Below, in pieces: positions 17,173 to 24,074 of a stretch of 64,000 bases of DNA; position 1 is the first letter of the stretch, and the number at the start of each line of letters is the position of its first letter. This stretch comes from a virus. The notes beneath the pieces were generated by a model. That model was not told the DNA's origin, did not search any database, and worked only from the letters and a program-made list of their open reading frames with translations. The stretch covers positions 47,832 through 111,831 of IMG/VR virus record IMGVR_UViG_3300025133_000040; one strand, given 5' to 3'. A program made the translations under genes and the position numbers.

Positions 17173-17212
17173 TAATGCTCACCATATAAGTTATGTGACT
17201 ATCCATACATAA

Positions 17213-17240
17213 AGTATACACGAAAGTGCGACGGAGTCAA
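17213..17240 (-). promoter_or_regulatory. Sigma70-type promoter of the glpX-thyA operon
   Basis: TTGACT (17240-17235), 16-bp spacer, TATACT (17218-17213). Heads an uninterrupted gene run down to the terminator at 7142. Confidence 0.85.
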
Positions 17241-17247
17241 GTAGAAA

Positions 17248-17583
17248 TCACCTATTATCTCCATCCCCTTTTAAGGTGCCCTTTTCTTTTCTCTTCTTTA
17301 ATTTATCCAGGTTGTCCCTAAACACGTCGTCCAGATTAACCCCTAGCTCCGTAGCCGTCTGAGCCAGATACCATGCTACGTCTCCCAGCTCGCCAACCAG
17401 GGCCTCCCTCTTGCCTGCCTCAAGGACGCCGTCGCTATCCCTAAGCACCTTCTTTGTCTTGTTGGCTATCTCGCCAGCCTCACCCGCGAGTCCTAGAACG
17501 GTGTAGACTAGTCCACCAATCTCTCCTGCGCCGGGGTAGATTGCTGTTTGCGCTGTCCTGCTTTGGTAGTCTGATGCTTGCAT
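17248..17583 (-). CDS. MazG-like nucleotide pyrophosphohydrolase
   Basis: 111 residues. All-alpha NTP pyrophosphatase: GLAGEAGEIANKTKK carries the EXXE metal motif and GELGDVAWYLAQ the EXXD motif. It may clear dUTP or modified nucleotides, or lower ppGpp as proposed for phage MazG. ATG 17583 has GGAG 6 bases upstream. Confidence 0.85.
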   Translation of the reverse strand: MQASDYQSRTAQTAIYPGAGEIGGLVYTVLGLAGEAGEIANKTKKVLRDSDGVLEAGKREALVGELGDVAWYLAQTATELGVNLDDVFRDNLDKLKKRKEKGTLKGDGDNR

Positions 17584-17597
17584 CTGTCTCTCCATGT

Positions 17598-17623
17598 AAA
17601 AAAGGGCCTGTCGGAACAGACCC
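17598..17623 (-). terminator. Intrinsic terminator
   Basis: GGGTCTGT, TCCG loop, ACAGGCCC, then six T. Ends the sulfotransferase message. Confidence 0.8.
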
Positions 17624-17646
17624 AGAGGTAAAACGAATAATATGAT

Positions 17647-18228
17647 TTAATAACCAAAGACTTCAAAGTCTTTAGCCCATGTGGTTTTGATATACTCTTT
17701 AACTTCTGGTGTTAATAGCTGGTCGTAGTCTGGACTTGGATTCACATTGTATTGAGGCAGCGAGAAGGTAATGCCCAACTCGTCCCCTATGGCTGTGAGG
17801 TCTTGCTCTAGACTCTCAAATCTAACCCATCTAGTTATGAGGTCTCGTCCTCCATACCTTAGATAGGTGTGCTGGAAGCCCGCTTGGTTGCCTCTAAACT
17901 TAAGGAAGGCTAGGAAGTCTATGTTGGTTGCTATGTTGTGCCAGGGGTGACTTTCGTTTCGCTGACAGTAGCGATAGAACGAGGCTAGCCTAGTGTAGGG
18001 GTTTCTGACAGAGGCGAAGACAATACCAAGACTGCTAAAGTAGTCCCACCCATTCTTAGCTACGAAGTGCTGAGGGTGATAGTGGTCTAGATTGGAGCCT
18101 TGAAAATACAGAATATTATGATGCGGCTCTAGGGCTTTTTTAATGCTGGAGCCACCAGTTTTTTCCATGTGAAAGAACGCTGCTACGTACTTGTTCTTAC
18201 GGTAGTAATCTCTTTTAGTAGCTTTCAT
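17647..18228 (-). CDS. Sulfotransferase-like protein
   Basis: About 193 residues. FFHMEKTGGSSIKKAL is the 5'-PAPS-binding loop and VRNPYTRLASFYRYCQ the 3'-phosphate motif of the Sulfotransfer_2 family, which moves sulfate from PAPS to carbohydrates. Start at ATG 18228, since the longer frame runs back through the terminator at 18238-18266. Could sulfate host surface glycans or phage glycans. Confidence 0.75.
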   Translation of the reverse strand: MKATKRDYYRKNKYVAAFFHMEKTGGSSIKKALEPHHNILYFQGSNLDHYHPQHFVAKNGWDYFSSLGIVFASVRNPYTRLASFYRYCQRNESHPWHNIATNIDFLAFLKFRGNQAGFQHTYLRYGGRDLITRWVRFESLEQDLTAIGDELGITFSLPQYNVNPSPDYDQLLTPEVKEYIKTTWAKDFEVFGY

Positions 18229-18237
18229 ACTATCCAT

Positions 18238-18266
18238 CAAAAAAAGTGGACCCCCGAAGGGGTCCA
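18238..18266 (-). terminator. Intrinsic terminator of the first tRNA operon
   Basis: TGGACCCC, TTCG loop, GGGGTCCA, followed in minus sense by seven T. Ends the transcript from 20637. Confidence 0.85.
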
Positions 18267-18443
18267 TAAAATTTCCCAAGCCACCCTTTGAGTAGAACGT
18301 ATCCCCCAAAGTCACCGTACACAGTACAACTATTACCACCTACCGGCGAAAGTAAGGGTCGAGGGTTCGCCCTGTTATAAGACCACGCTGATAGAACCCG
18401 CAGGTAGCTAGGCGTGCTTAGTACAGACCCTCACATAGTTGAG
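18267..18443 (-). other. Non-coding, probably structured, operon trailer
   Basis: About 177 bases between tRNA-Ile and the terminator with no supportable gene. Complementary stretches include GAGGGT/ACCCTC (72 nt apart), CTACC/GGTAG, GCGAA/TTCGC and CTTTG/CAAAG, suggesting a folded RNA. Class unknown. Confidence 0.35.
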
Positions 18444-18517
18444 TAGGTTACCAGGGAGTCGAACCCTGCACATCTGCCTTATAAGAGCAGCCTCCCCAAC
18501 CGGAGGAGCCGTAACCC
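18444..18517 (-). tRNA. tRNA-Ile(UAU)
   Basis: Acceptor GGGTTAC/GTAACCT, anticodon loop CTTATAA, T arm CAGGG-TTCGACT-CCCTG, discriminator A. No encoded CCA. Reads the rare AUA codon directly, without needing lysidine. Confidence 0.85.
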
Positions 18518-18523
18518 AAAATC

Positions 18524-18826
18524 TTATTCTTCTTCCATCTCTTTAAGTCTTAAGCACTCAGCGACAGGACCATCGTAAAATTCCAAGTCAACGTCCAGGC
18601 TAGAGCACTTGTAGTTGCACATGTCGTCCATAGAAATCAGATAAGGACAATCACCACACCAAAGCTCGCCGCAAACGACTGCGCCCTCAGGCATGTTAAT
18701 GTTCAAAACCTTGTCATAGCACTTCTTACATACGTCATACTCAATTGTCTTGTCCTTGGCTGGACAACGACACTGGCCCATTAGTATTCCACATTGCTTG
18801 CAGACTGTTTTAATGTGTTCAGACAT
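18524..18826 (-). CDS. Cys-rich small protein, likely zinc-binding
   Basis: 100 residues with twelve or more Cys, in pairs CKQC, CRCP, CKKC, CGDC. Two or three zinc ribbons are likely. Lies between tRNA genes in the same operon. Function unknown. Confidence 0.65.
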   Translation of the reverse strand: MSEHIKTVCKQCGILMGQCRCPAKDKTIEYDVCKKCYDKVLNINMPEGAVVCGELWCGDCPYLISMDDMCNYKCSSLDVDLEFYDGPVAECLRLKEMEEE

Positions 18827-18834
18827 TAGTCTGC

Positions 18835-19005
18835 CTATTTCAAAAGATGGACAATGTACATACGATAGCCTTTTTCGTCAACCCTAATTAGGGCGGTGCG
18901 TTGGCTGGCGCTTGGAATAGCCCCTACGGCTTCTCTCTTGGTGTCGTACTCAGCAGTACGAATACCTTTTCCACCGTTGGCTACAGTACGAACTTTGTAC
19001 TTCAT
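18835..19005 (-). CDS. Small basic protein
   Basis: 56 residues (MKYKVRTVANGGKGIRTAEY ... VHLLK). GGAG lies 7 bases before the ATG, which supports translation. Beta-rich and basic, perhaps RNA- or DNA-binding. It sits inside the tRNA operon. Unknown function. Confidence 0.6.
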   Translation of the reverse strand: MKYKVRTVANGGKGIRTAEYDTKREAVGAIPSASQRTALIRVDEKGYRMYIVHLLK

Positions 19006-19034
19006 CGTTCTTCTCCGGTTAAAATCCTAGTGAG

Positions 19035-19104
19035 TACCAACGGAAGGAATTGAACCTTTCTCACAACGCCTTATGAAAGCGTGCTCCCGCCTCGGGTCGC
19101 TGGT
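19035..19104 (-). tRNA. tRNA with CAU anticodon (Met or Ile2), shortened D arm
   Basis: Acceptor ACCAGCG/CGTTGGT, anticodon loop TTCATAA, T loop TTCAATT. The D region is only 15 nt: CCCG-AGG-CGGG with a 3-nt loop. Could be elongator Met or lysidine-type Ile. Confidence 0.7.
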
Positions 19105-19108
19105 AAAG

Positions 19109-19190
19109 CAGCGGGTGAGGGAATCGAACTCTCGCGCCCTTACGACGACTGTTTTCAAGACAGTTTAGCACGCCAACTGCAATACCCGCT
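19109..19190 (-). tRNA. tRNA-Ser(UGA)
   Basis: Acceptor AGCGGGT/ACCCGCT, anticodon loop CTTGAAA in an ACTGT/ACAGT stem, long variable arm, discriminator G. Class II shape as expected for Ser. Confidence 0.85.
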
Positions 19191-19194
19191 GTAG

Positions 19195-19265
19195 CTGGCC
19201 CCGAAGGATTTGCACCTTCGCGAAGACATTCAGAGTGTCTCATGCTACTGTTACATCAGGGACCA
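19195..19265 (-). tRNA. tRNA-Gln(CUG), elbow variant A18/G55
   Basis: Acceptor TGGTCCC/GGGGCCA, discriminator G, anticodon loop CTCTGAA in AGACA/TGTCT. D loop reads AACAGTA instead of AACGGTA, and T loop TGCAAAT instead of TTCAAAT. Confidence 0.8.
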
Positions 19266-19267
19266 GT

Positions 19268-19298
19268 AAAAAAGAGAGCTTTAGCAGTTTATTCTCTC
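19268..19298 (-). terminator. Possible intrinsic terminator inside the tRNA operon
   Basis: GAGAG, 15-nt loop, CTCTC, then six T. It precedes tRNA-Gln(CUG), so it may attenuate rather than end the operon. Confidence 0.55.
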
Positions 19299-19558
19299 AG
19301 CTTGTGAGGTCAACCTGTTGGTTGACCACTACACGACCTATAACAGCCTTCGCAAGCTTCACCCCTGTCGTTGCAGCTTTAGACCGCACGCAACAGCACG
19401 TTAAATTAGTGGTAGTTGTTCTGGACTTGGTGATTGGTGGTTGCAGCCACCGAACCCCTCATTCGTAAATCTTCAAAGCCTGGGAAGCCAATCCGATTTA
19501 CCCCTTGCGGGCAGCGTCACCAACTTTCGCCGGTAACCGTAGGCACTTCCACCTACCA
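19299..19558 (-). other. Intergenic stretch with strong hairpins, no supported gene
   Basis: 260 bases. It contains a perfect 8-bp hairpin with a 4-nt loop at 19308-19327 (GGTCAACC/GGTTGACC). Tiny open frames of 18-30 codons exist but lack convincing start signals. It could be structured RNA or several micro-genes. Confidence 0.35.
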
Positions 19559-19810
19559 CTATGGTATTTTATTTCCCAGATTCATATTAGCGATGAACCG
19601 ATGACGTACATCAGGAAAACACCCAAAAACTATCGTTCCTTCAAGCAGACACTTGGGATGGCACCCACGCTCTTGCTGTTCAGCTACTAGGTGATTTCTG
19701 TAATGCCACTTACATACTCCACCACGCACCACGACACTGTTAGGGCGATGGTAAGCCCCTCCAACGTACACGCTTTCGTCTATGCTGCAAGCAGCTTGGT
19801 CACCCGTCAT
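19559..19810 (-). CDS. Possible small Cys/His protein
   Basis: 83 residues. VCKWHYRNHLVAEQQERG followed by CHPKCLLEG gives a plausible C-x-x-H ... C-H-x-x-C zinc site. No Shine-Dalgarno is seen before ATG 19810, so the start or the gene itself is uncertain. Lies between tRNA-Thr(UGU) and non-coding sequence. Confidence 0.45.
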   Translation of the reverse strand: MTGDQAACSIDESVYVGGAYHRPNSVVVRGGVCKWHYRNHLVAEQQERGCHPKCLLEGTIVFGCFPDVRHRFIANMNLGNKIP

Positions 19811-19854
19811 ACCGAAAGGGTAAACCAGTTTAAAGTCCCGACGACAGTGGGACA

Positions 19855-19925
19855 GAGCCTACATCCGGTGTCGAACCGGATAGTCGTCTTTACAAGAGAC
19901 AACGCTGGAGCCGCCAGTGTAGGCT
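19855..19925 (-). tRNA. tRNA-Thr(UGU), short D arm
   Basis: Acceptor AGCCTAC/GTAGGCT, anticodon loop CTTGTAA, T arm TCCGG-TTCGACA-CCGGA. D arm TGG-CGGCT-CCA has only 3 bp and a 5-nt loop. Confidence 0.8.
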
Positions 19926-20118
19926 AATTTCGTTCTTCTTCTGGTCGCCAGTGCTCCCAGTTTATTTCAGTCCAACAATCGCTGTAGTCTTCCGTACAGC
20001 GTTCTTCCTCCGTATACTCGTTGTGACAATTAGGACACTCGCCACCGTTCCAGTCTTGTATTATTCCAACCTCGTGCCCGCACCTTGGACAGTCTAGTTC
20101 ATAATCAAATTCTTCCAT
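19924..20118 (-). CDS. Small zinc-ribbon protein
   Basis: 64 residues. CPRCG near residue 10 and CPNCH near residue 28 form a two-knuckle zinc ribbon; the rest is acidic with several Trp. AAGGA precedes the ATG. The stop overlaps the 5' end of tRNA-Thr(UGU) by 2 bp, so processing must cut at the gene end. Confidence 0.75.
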   Translation of the reverse strand: MEEFDYELDCPRCGHEVGIIQDWNGGECPNCHNEYTEEERCTEDYSDCWTEINWEHWRPEEERN

Positions 20119-20131
20119 GTCACTTCCTTAG

Positions 20132-20148
20132 GTTTTGCGAAGCAAAAC
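20132..20148 (-). other. Hairpin between CDS start and tRNA 3' end
   Basis: GTTTTGC/GCAAAAC, 7 bp with a 3-nt loop, right after the 3' end of tRNA-Thr(CGU). Possibly a processing or stability element. Confidence 0.45.
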
Positions 20149-20150
20149 AG

Positions 20151-20217
20151 AGCCTTAGTTCGGAGTCGAACCGAATTAGAAACATTACGAGTGTCTCTGT
20201 CCACCATGGACTAAGGC
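20151..20217 (-). tRNA. tRNA-Thr(CGU), minimal D arm
   Basis: 67 nt. Acceptor GCCTTAG/CTAAGGC, anticodon loop CTCGTAA, T arm TTCGG-TTCGACT-CCGAA. D arm is TCCA-TGG-TGGA with a 3-nt loop. Confidence 0.8.
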
Positions 20218-20225
20218 GACGTGAG

Positions 20226-20310
20226 CGGTTGGAACAGGAATCGAACCTGCAAGCCCCCGAAGGACTACTTACTTTCCAAGTAAGGTGCTCTGCCTATTAG
20301 CTACCCAACC
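20226..20310 (-). tRNA. tRNA-Ser(GGA)
   Basis: Acceptor GGTTGGG/TCCAACC, normal D arm, anticodon loop TTGGAAA in CTTAC/GTAAG, long variable arm, discriminator G. Confidence 0.88.
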
Positions 20311-20314
20311 AAAG

Positions 20315-20382
20315 TAGCTCGTGAGGGAGTCGAACCCACGCTATCGGATTAGGAATCCAATGCCCCATCCTCGGGACAAGCT
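20315..20382 (-). tRNA. tRNA-Arg(CCU), short D arm
   Basis: Acceptor AGCTTGT/ACGAGCT, anticodon loop TTCCTAA in TTGGA/TCCGA, T loop TTCGACT. D region 15 nt. Reads AGG. Confidence 0.8.
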
Positions 20383-20521
20383 AAATTGCCCACTGTCGTG
20401 GGCTCTATCCACCACCGTGAATAGATAAAACCATTGATGCGTTGAGTCTGTCATACTGCGCATCTTTATACGACTCAACCCACATAAGTGACAGCTTACG
20501 GGTCTGGTTGTCGTGGTTTAG
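20383..20521 (-). ncRNA. Structured RNA with an H-type pseudoknot
   Basis: 139 bases between two tRNAs. GTTGAGT (20441-20447) pairs with ACTCAAC (20473-20479), and CTGTCA (20448-20453) pairs with TGACAG (20489-20494), in interleaved order. A separate perfect hairpin GCCCAC-GACA-GTGGGC lies near 20388-20403. Class unknown. Confidence 0.5.
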
Positions 20522-20593
20522 TAGGCAATAAAGGAATCGAACCTTTGTTTTCTGCTTGTAAAACAGATGTACTGGCCATTGTACGAATCGCCC
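20522..20593 (-). tRNA. tRNA-Val(UAC)
   Basis: Acceptor GGGCGAT/ATTGCCT, D arm GTAC/GTAC, anticodon loop TTTACAA, T arm AAAGG-TTCGATT-CCTTT. First gene after the operon promoter. Confidence 0.88.
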
Positions 20594-20636
20594 AGAGGCG
20601 ACAGTCTACGGGACTTACCCTCAACTGTCTATATAT

Positions 20637-20664
20637 AGTATACACCTAAACCGCCTCAAGTCAA
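20637..20664 (-). promoter_or_regulatory. Sigma70-type promoter of the first tRNA operon
   Basis: TTGACT (20664-20659), 16-bp spacer ending GGTG, TATACT (20642-20637). Confidence 0.88.
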
Positions 20665-20683
20665 GGTGTATTTTGAATATTTT

Positions 20684-20836
20684 TCATATTCCGTTCTTCT
20701 TATCTGCCGCCCTTTTGGCAGCCTCATAGTTAGTATATGACGCCCAGGTGAAACGACGAGTATCGTTGTCCCAAATCTTCCACGCCACAGTACTGTGAAC
20801 CCCGTCCCAAATATCTTTTACAATATATCTAAGCAT
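20684..20836 (-). CDS. Small Trp-rich basic protein
   Basis: 50 residues (MLRYIVKDIWDGVHSTVAWK ... ADKKNGI). Its ATG overlaps the stop of the phosphoesterase gene (TAATG), which supports coupled translation. Unknown function. Confidence 0.65.
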   Translation of the reverse strand: MLRYIVKDIWDGVHSTVAWKIWDNDTRRFTWASYTNYEAAKRAADKKNGI

Positions 20837-21450
20837 TAGTGATACGAAGTCCCTTTGTCGTGGTGGTCTACACTTTCAGGCTCTATGTGCCTCATGTACT
20901 CCACAATGTCATCCAGTAGCATTGGGGTGTACCTTTCAGAGTTAGGACCATGACAGTCCATGCCCACGTCCATCTGCCTGCCACAATCCCTAGTGTAGGT
21001 GCCATGACAGTGACCATATAGGTTGATAGACCCTCGACCTACCTCGTTCCACGACCCCAGAGGATAGTGACCCATGGTAATCAGCTTCTTACCGTGTCTA
21101 AACTCTCGGTATCGTCTGATGGTGGAGAAATGCTTGGTGTGCGCCTCTCCCTTGAACTTACGATTCTCTGGGTCTAGAGTGTCGTCGTGGTTACCTAGTA
21201 ACAGGTGAATCGTACGGCACTTGATTCGCGCACGCATCCCAGGAATGTCCCTCGGACCCATGGCGAAGTCGCCCAGGTGAATCAGGGTATCGCCCTCACC
21301 AACAACGCTGTTGATGTTGTCGATAATGGTGCTATCCATCTCGTCCACAGAAGCGAAGTCTCGGTAGCCCTTATCCCAGGAGGACAAAGCAGGCCCGCTG
21401 ATATTTACATGGCCGAAGTGAGTATCGGCGGTTACAAAGATTTTATTCAT
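20836..21450 (-). CDS. Calcineurin-type metallophosphoesterase
   Basis: About 204 residues. Five motifs in order: ADTHFGH, GDFA, GNHD, GHYP and GHCHG. ATG 21450 has GGAG 6 bases upstream. Substrate unknown; its position directly after an RNA ligase makes RNA-end processing (removal of a terminal or cyclic phosphate) an attractive guess. Confidence 0.88.
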   Translation of the reverse strand: MNKIFVTADTHFGHVNISGPALSSWDKGYRDFASVDEMDSTIIDNINSVVGEGDTLIHLGDFAMGPRDIPGMRARIKCRTIHLLLGNHDDTLDPENRKFKGEAHTKHFSTIRRYREFRHGKKLITMGHYPLGSWNEVGRGSINLYGHCHGTYTRDCGRQMDVGMDCHGPNSERYTPMLLDDIVEYMRHIEPESVDHHDKGTSYH

Positions 21451-21451
21451 T

Positions 21452-22492
21452 CTATTCTCCATGCTTTAAAGCATACTTGTTGCTGATGACCTTGAAAGAC
21501 AGGGGCTTTCCCAATACCTCGTTCCAGCCACCGCCATTAGCTAGGCGAACCACGATTCCTTCAGCGCGACTGCCGTTAGCGTACTTGGTTTCGTCAGCTA
21601 GTTCTAGCAGGCCCTCTAGTGTCCAAGTAGGACACTCCTCGTCTGCTGGGCCTAGGTAGCACAGGTCTACCATGGTAAGCTCATATTCCTCACAGAACTT
21701 TTTGGTCTGACGGTAGTTCAGAGTGTAGTCCTCTTCAATATCGAACACGTTGAATACCCTGAACTCAGGCTCTTTCAAGCCCTCTCGGTTGTTCTGAATA
21801 CCAGGACCAACAATCTCACCCTGTACGACGCAGTTGTCGGGCAGAGCGGCAAGTGAATACTTTAAAGCCATCCTACCGTAGACACCACCGTCAATCTTTA
21901 GCTCCATATTGCGTGAGCAAATACGAAAATGATTGTCTTCCATAATATAGGTAGCAGATGTACCGTCATGCTTAACAGAGATATAGACTTCCTTACCCTG
22001 AATCTTTTCAATGAGAGAAGGTAGGTTCTGAATCCTTTCCTCGTCTGTCTTTGAGACCAAGTGAGTAGGGAAGTGACCAATAGCATCTGCTGACTGAGGT
22101 GCGGGCTTCTCGTACTTGAGCACTTCCAGTGCCTCGGTTACGTCGTCGCCTTCTGTTACTAGAGGTCGCACAGGAACAGTCCAAGTTACTCCCTCGTCCT
22201 CAACTTCTTCTAATCTATCTAGAACAGATAACGGAAAACAAATTCCCTGTGAAACTACACCACGTAGCTTGATTGTCTTGACTCTGAACTGCTTGTTCCG
22301 AAGGAACTCAAACTCTGGTCGCTCTGGAAGGATAGAATCCAACGCCACGTAGACGCAGAGGTCACCCTCTTTGAACTCGCCCTTCTTGGCGACCACGGTC
22401 CAGCCTAGTACCTTGATTAGCTCTAGGCTATCAGCATTGTCATGTGGCAGTACAGAGGCCACCCTTTGAATTGTTGCTAGTTTGTTACTCAT
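21452..22492 (-). CDS. RNA ligase, DRB0094/Rnl2-related type
   Basis: 346 residues. The N-terminal third (KLATIQRVASVLPHDNADSL, VVAKKGEFKEGDLCVYV) resembles the OB-fold cap of Deinococcus-type RNA ligases. The nucleotidyl-transfer domain has motif I SVKHDGTSATY (catalytic Lys), CSRNMELK, VQGEIVGPGIQ, AEGIVVRL and a final SFKVIS motif V. It seals 3'-OH/5'-phosphate nicks in RNA after ATP activation. Complete by motif. Lies between a phosphoesterase and small unknown genes. Confidence 0.82.
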   Translation of the reverse strand: MSNKLATIQRVASVLPHDNADSLELIKVLGWTVVAKKGEFKEGDLCVYVALDSILPERPEFEFLRNKQFRVKTIKLRGVVSQGICFPLSVLDRLEEVEDEGVTWTVPVRPLVTEGDDVTEALEVLKYEKPAPQSADAIGHFPTHLVSKTDEERIQNLPSLIEKIQGKEVYISVKHDGTSATYIMEDNHFRICSRNMELKIDGGVYGRMALKYSLAALPDNCVVQGEIVGPGIQNNREGLKEPEFRVFNVFDIEEDYTLNYRQTKKFCEEYELTMVDLCYLGPADEECPTWTLEGLLELADETKYANGSRAEGIVVRLANGGGWNEVLGKPLSFKVISNKYALKHGE

Positions 22493-22691
22493 ATTCTATT
22501 ACTACCTCAAAATGCGTCATTGTTGGAAAGTTTTCAGGTCGAATTCTCGCACCGACTCCTAGAAGTCCCGTAAGCATACTGTCACGGGGTTCTTCAATGC
22601 CATTGTAGGACTGGTGGATTTGCCTCTCACTCATAATGACTATGTCTTTATGGAAATGTTCTTTGTTGAACGCCCTGATTACTACACGCAT
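22485..22691 (-). CDS. Hypothetical protein
   Basis: 68 residues, starts MRVVIRAFNKEHFHK. Overlaps the RNA ligase start by 8 bp. A beta-strand-rich small protein; not recognised. Confidence 0.6.
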   Translation of the reverse strand: MRVVIRAFNKEHFHKDIVIMSERQIHQSYNGIEEPRDSMLTGLLGVGARIRPENFPTMTHFEVVIEYE

Positions 22692-22904
22692 TTAATTTCC
22701 CTCAATATACGCAAGCACTCGCTTACGTTTCTGACATATCTCACAATCGCACCAACCACTGTCACCTCTTTCAGTGTGTGGACAGGGATTAGCAACAAGC
22801 TCATAGAGGTCGTAAGCAAATTCGTTCATTCGCATCCTCTTATTGGTCGCCTCTAGCTTTTCCCTTAGTCCCTCAAAGGCTGTTCCCTCGTAAGATATGC
22901 CCAT
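22692..22904 (-). CDS. Small Cys/His protein
   Basis: 70 residues. CPHTERGDSGWCDCEICQ suggests one zinc site. Adjacent genes abut exactly. Unknown. Confidence 0.6.
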   Translation of the reverse strand: MGISYEGTAFEGLREKLEATNKRMRMNEFAYDLYELVANPCPHTERGDSGWCDCEICQKRKRVLAYIEGN

Positions 22905-22913
22905 TGTACCACC

Positions 22914-23129
22914 TTATTCCTCGGAGTCAACCGTTTTTGGGTGTAAAATCTGGTCAACAAGTCTTTTTCTTGTCGGCAGGTCGATGTAGGGACTAGTAGC
23001 CGTACTCCTAGCGAGCATCTCTCGGCTAATCTTGTCGTCTCTAACCGTATTGTAGTTGTCCATGCAGCACTTCTTGAACTTCTTCTTACTGCCACACCCA
23101 CACAATGAATTTCTTCCACGTTTTTGCAT
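22914..23129 (-). CDS. SEC-C motif zinc-binding protein
   Basis: 71 residues. N-terminal GRNSLCGCGSKKKFKKCC is the SEC-C motif found at the end of SecA and in many small proteins; it binds zinc and can contact proteins or nucleic acids. Confidence 0.8.
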   Translation of the reverse strand: MQKRGRNSLCGCGSKKKFKKCCMDNYNTVRDDKISREMLARSTATSPYIDLPTRKRLVDQILHPKTVDSEE

Positions 23130-23136
23130 AGTCTTG

Positions 23137-23580
23137 CTACCTTTGATTGAGTTGGTTTATCTTATTTAAACTAGGGAAGCTCATAGAAGCCGGTGGCTTC
23201 TCATTTTTATACTTAGCCACGAGCACCTTACGTGCTTCAATGTCTTTCAGCGTCTCTTGGAACCTCGCCTCTGATTCCTCTTGCCACTTCTTTCTCTTAG
23301 TAATTTTCTCGGGGCTATAAATCTTACGATATATAGGAAGCTCGTCAATAGACCCGAGAGGTACATAAGCCACTACCCACCAATACATTCCATCCTCGCT
23401 CTCAAGCATCAGAGAATAGCCATCTTCATCACGGCAAAAGTTATGGAACTCATTCCACCTTGTGTAGCTTTGCACCCAGTCACACGCTAGAAGTTCCTCA
23501 ACGGTTTCAAACTCGAAAGTTTCTTTGTTGGACTCACTAACATCTACAAAATTAGGGTAGTGTTTCTTAGCCTTATGCAC
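23137..23580 (-). CDS. Hypothetical protein, GTG start
   Basis: About 147 residues. GTG 23580 follows GAGGAGG by 6 bases and overlaps the kinase stop by a few bases; a longer ATG frame would lie inside the kinase gene. Contains VEELLACDWVQSYTRWNEF. Not recognised. Confidence 0.65.
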   Translation of the reverse strand: MHKAKKHYPNFVDVSESNKETFEFETVEELLACDWVQSYTRWNEFHNFCRDEDGYSLMLESEDGMYWWVVAYVPLGSIDELPIYRKIYSPEKITKRKKWQEESEARFQETLKDIEARKVLVAKYKNEKPPASMSFPSLNKINQLNQR

Positions 23581-24073
23581 TGAGCACCTCCTCAATCTTA
23601 CCCCTAATGGAAGACGTAGGCTCCCACTTGCTGTGCATGTTCTTAATGGTTTCAAGAGGCACACCGTGAGAAGTGTGGCCCACACACGCAATAGGGTCGT
23701 ACCGCCAAGAGGTATCAGGCTCTAGCACTTCTACCTCGTAGCCGTACTTCTTAGCCAGCAACACGTAGGGCTTGATTTCCTTCCAAGTGATATTGGTGTT
23801 GTCAATAATCACCGTATTCGTAGGGGGTAGCACTTCGTCTACCATATACTCCTCGGCTCGTTCTTTGTTCCAGGCATGAGCCTCACCAATCCTTCGCATG
23901 TTGAAGTCGTAGTGCCCGTCAGGACGTAGCCAGTAGCTATCAGTAGAGCAGACGCGAGACGACCAGTTCATGCTCACCCCTAGTTCGCCAGCAGTCGCAC
24001 GTCTAAACTCGTTCACAGCGGTGCTCTTACCGCTTCCAGGTAAGCCCCTGGCAATAATTAATCGCTTCTTCAT
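23573..24073 (-). CDS. Polynucleotide kinase-like P-loop kinase
   Basis: 166 residues. Walker A ARGLPGSGKSTAVNEF, lid and acceptor motifs SSRVCSTDSYW and VIIDNTNITWKEI, like the kinase half of T4 Pnk. It would phosphorylate 5'-OH RNA ends. No HAD phosphatase domain is attached, so 3' healing would need another enzyme, such as the phosphoesterases nearby. ATG 24073 is 2 bp after the Rnl1-like stop. Confidence 0.8.
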   Translation of the reverse strand: MKKRLIIARGLPGSGKSTAVNEFRRATAGELGVSMNWSSRVCSTDSYWLRPDGHYDFNMRRIGEAHAWNKERAEEYMVDEVLPPTNTVIIDNTNITWKEIKPYVLLAKKYGYEVEVLEPDTSWRYDPIACVGHTSHGVPLETIKNMHSKWEPTSSIRGKIEEVLSA

Positions 24074-24074
24074 T

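Noticed and set aside
19235-19468. Plus-strand ORF of 77 residues
   Set aside because: It overlaps tRNA-Gln and a minus-strand terminator and has low-complexity Val/Thr content typical of antisense reading.
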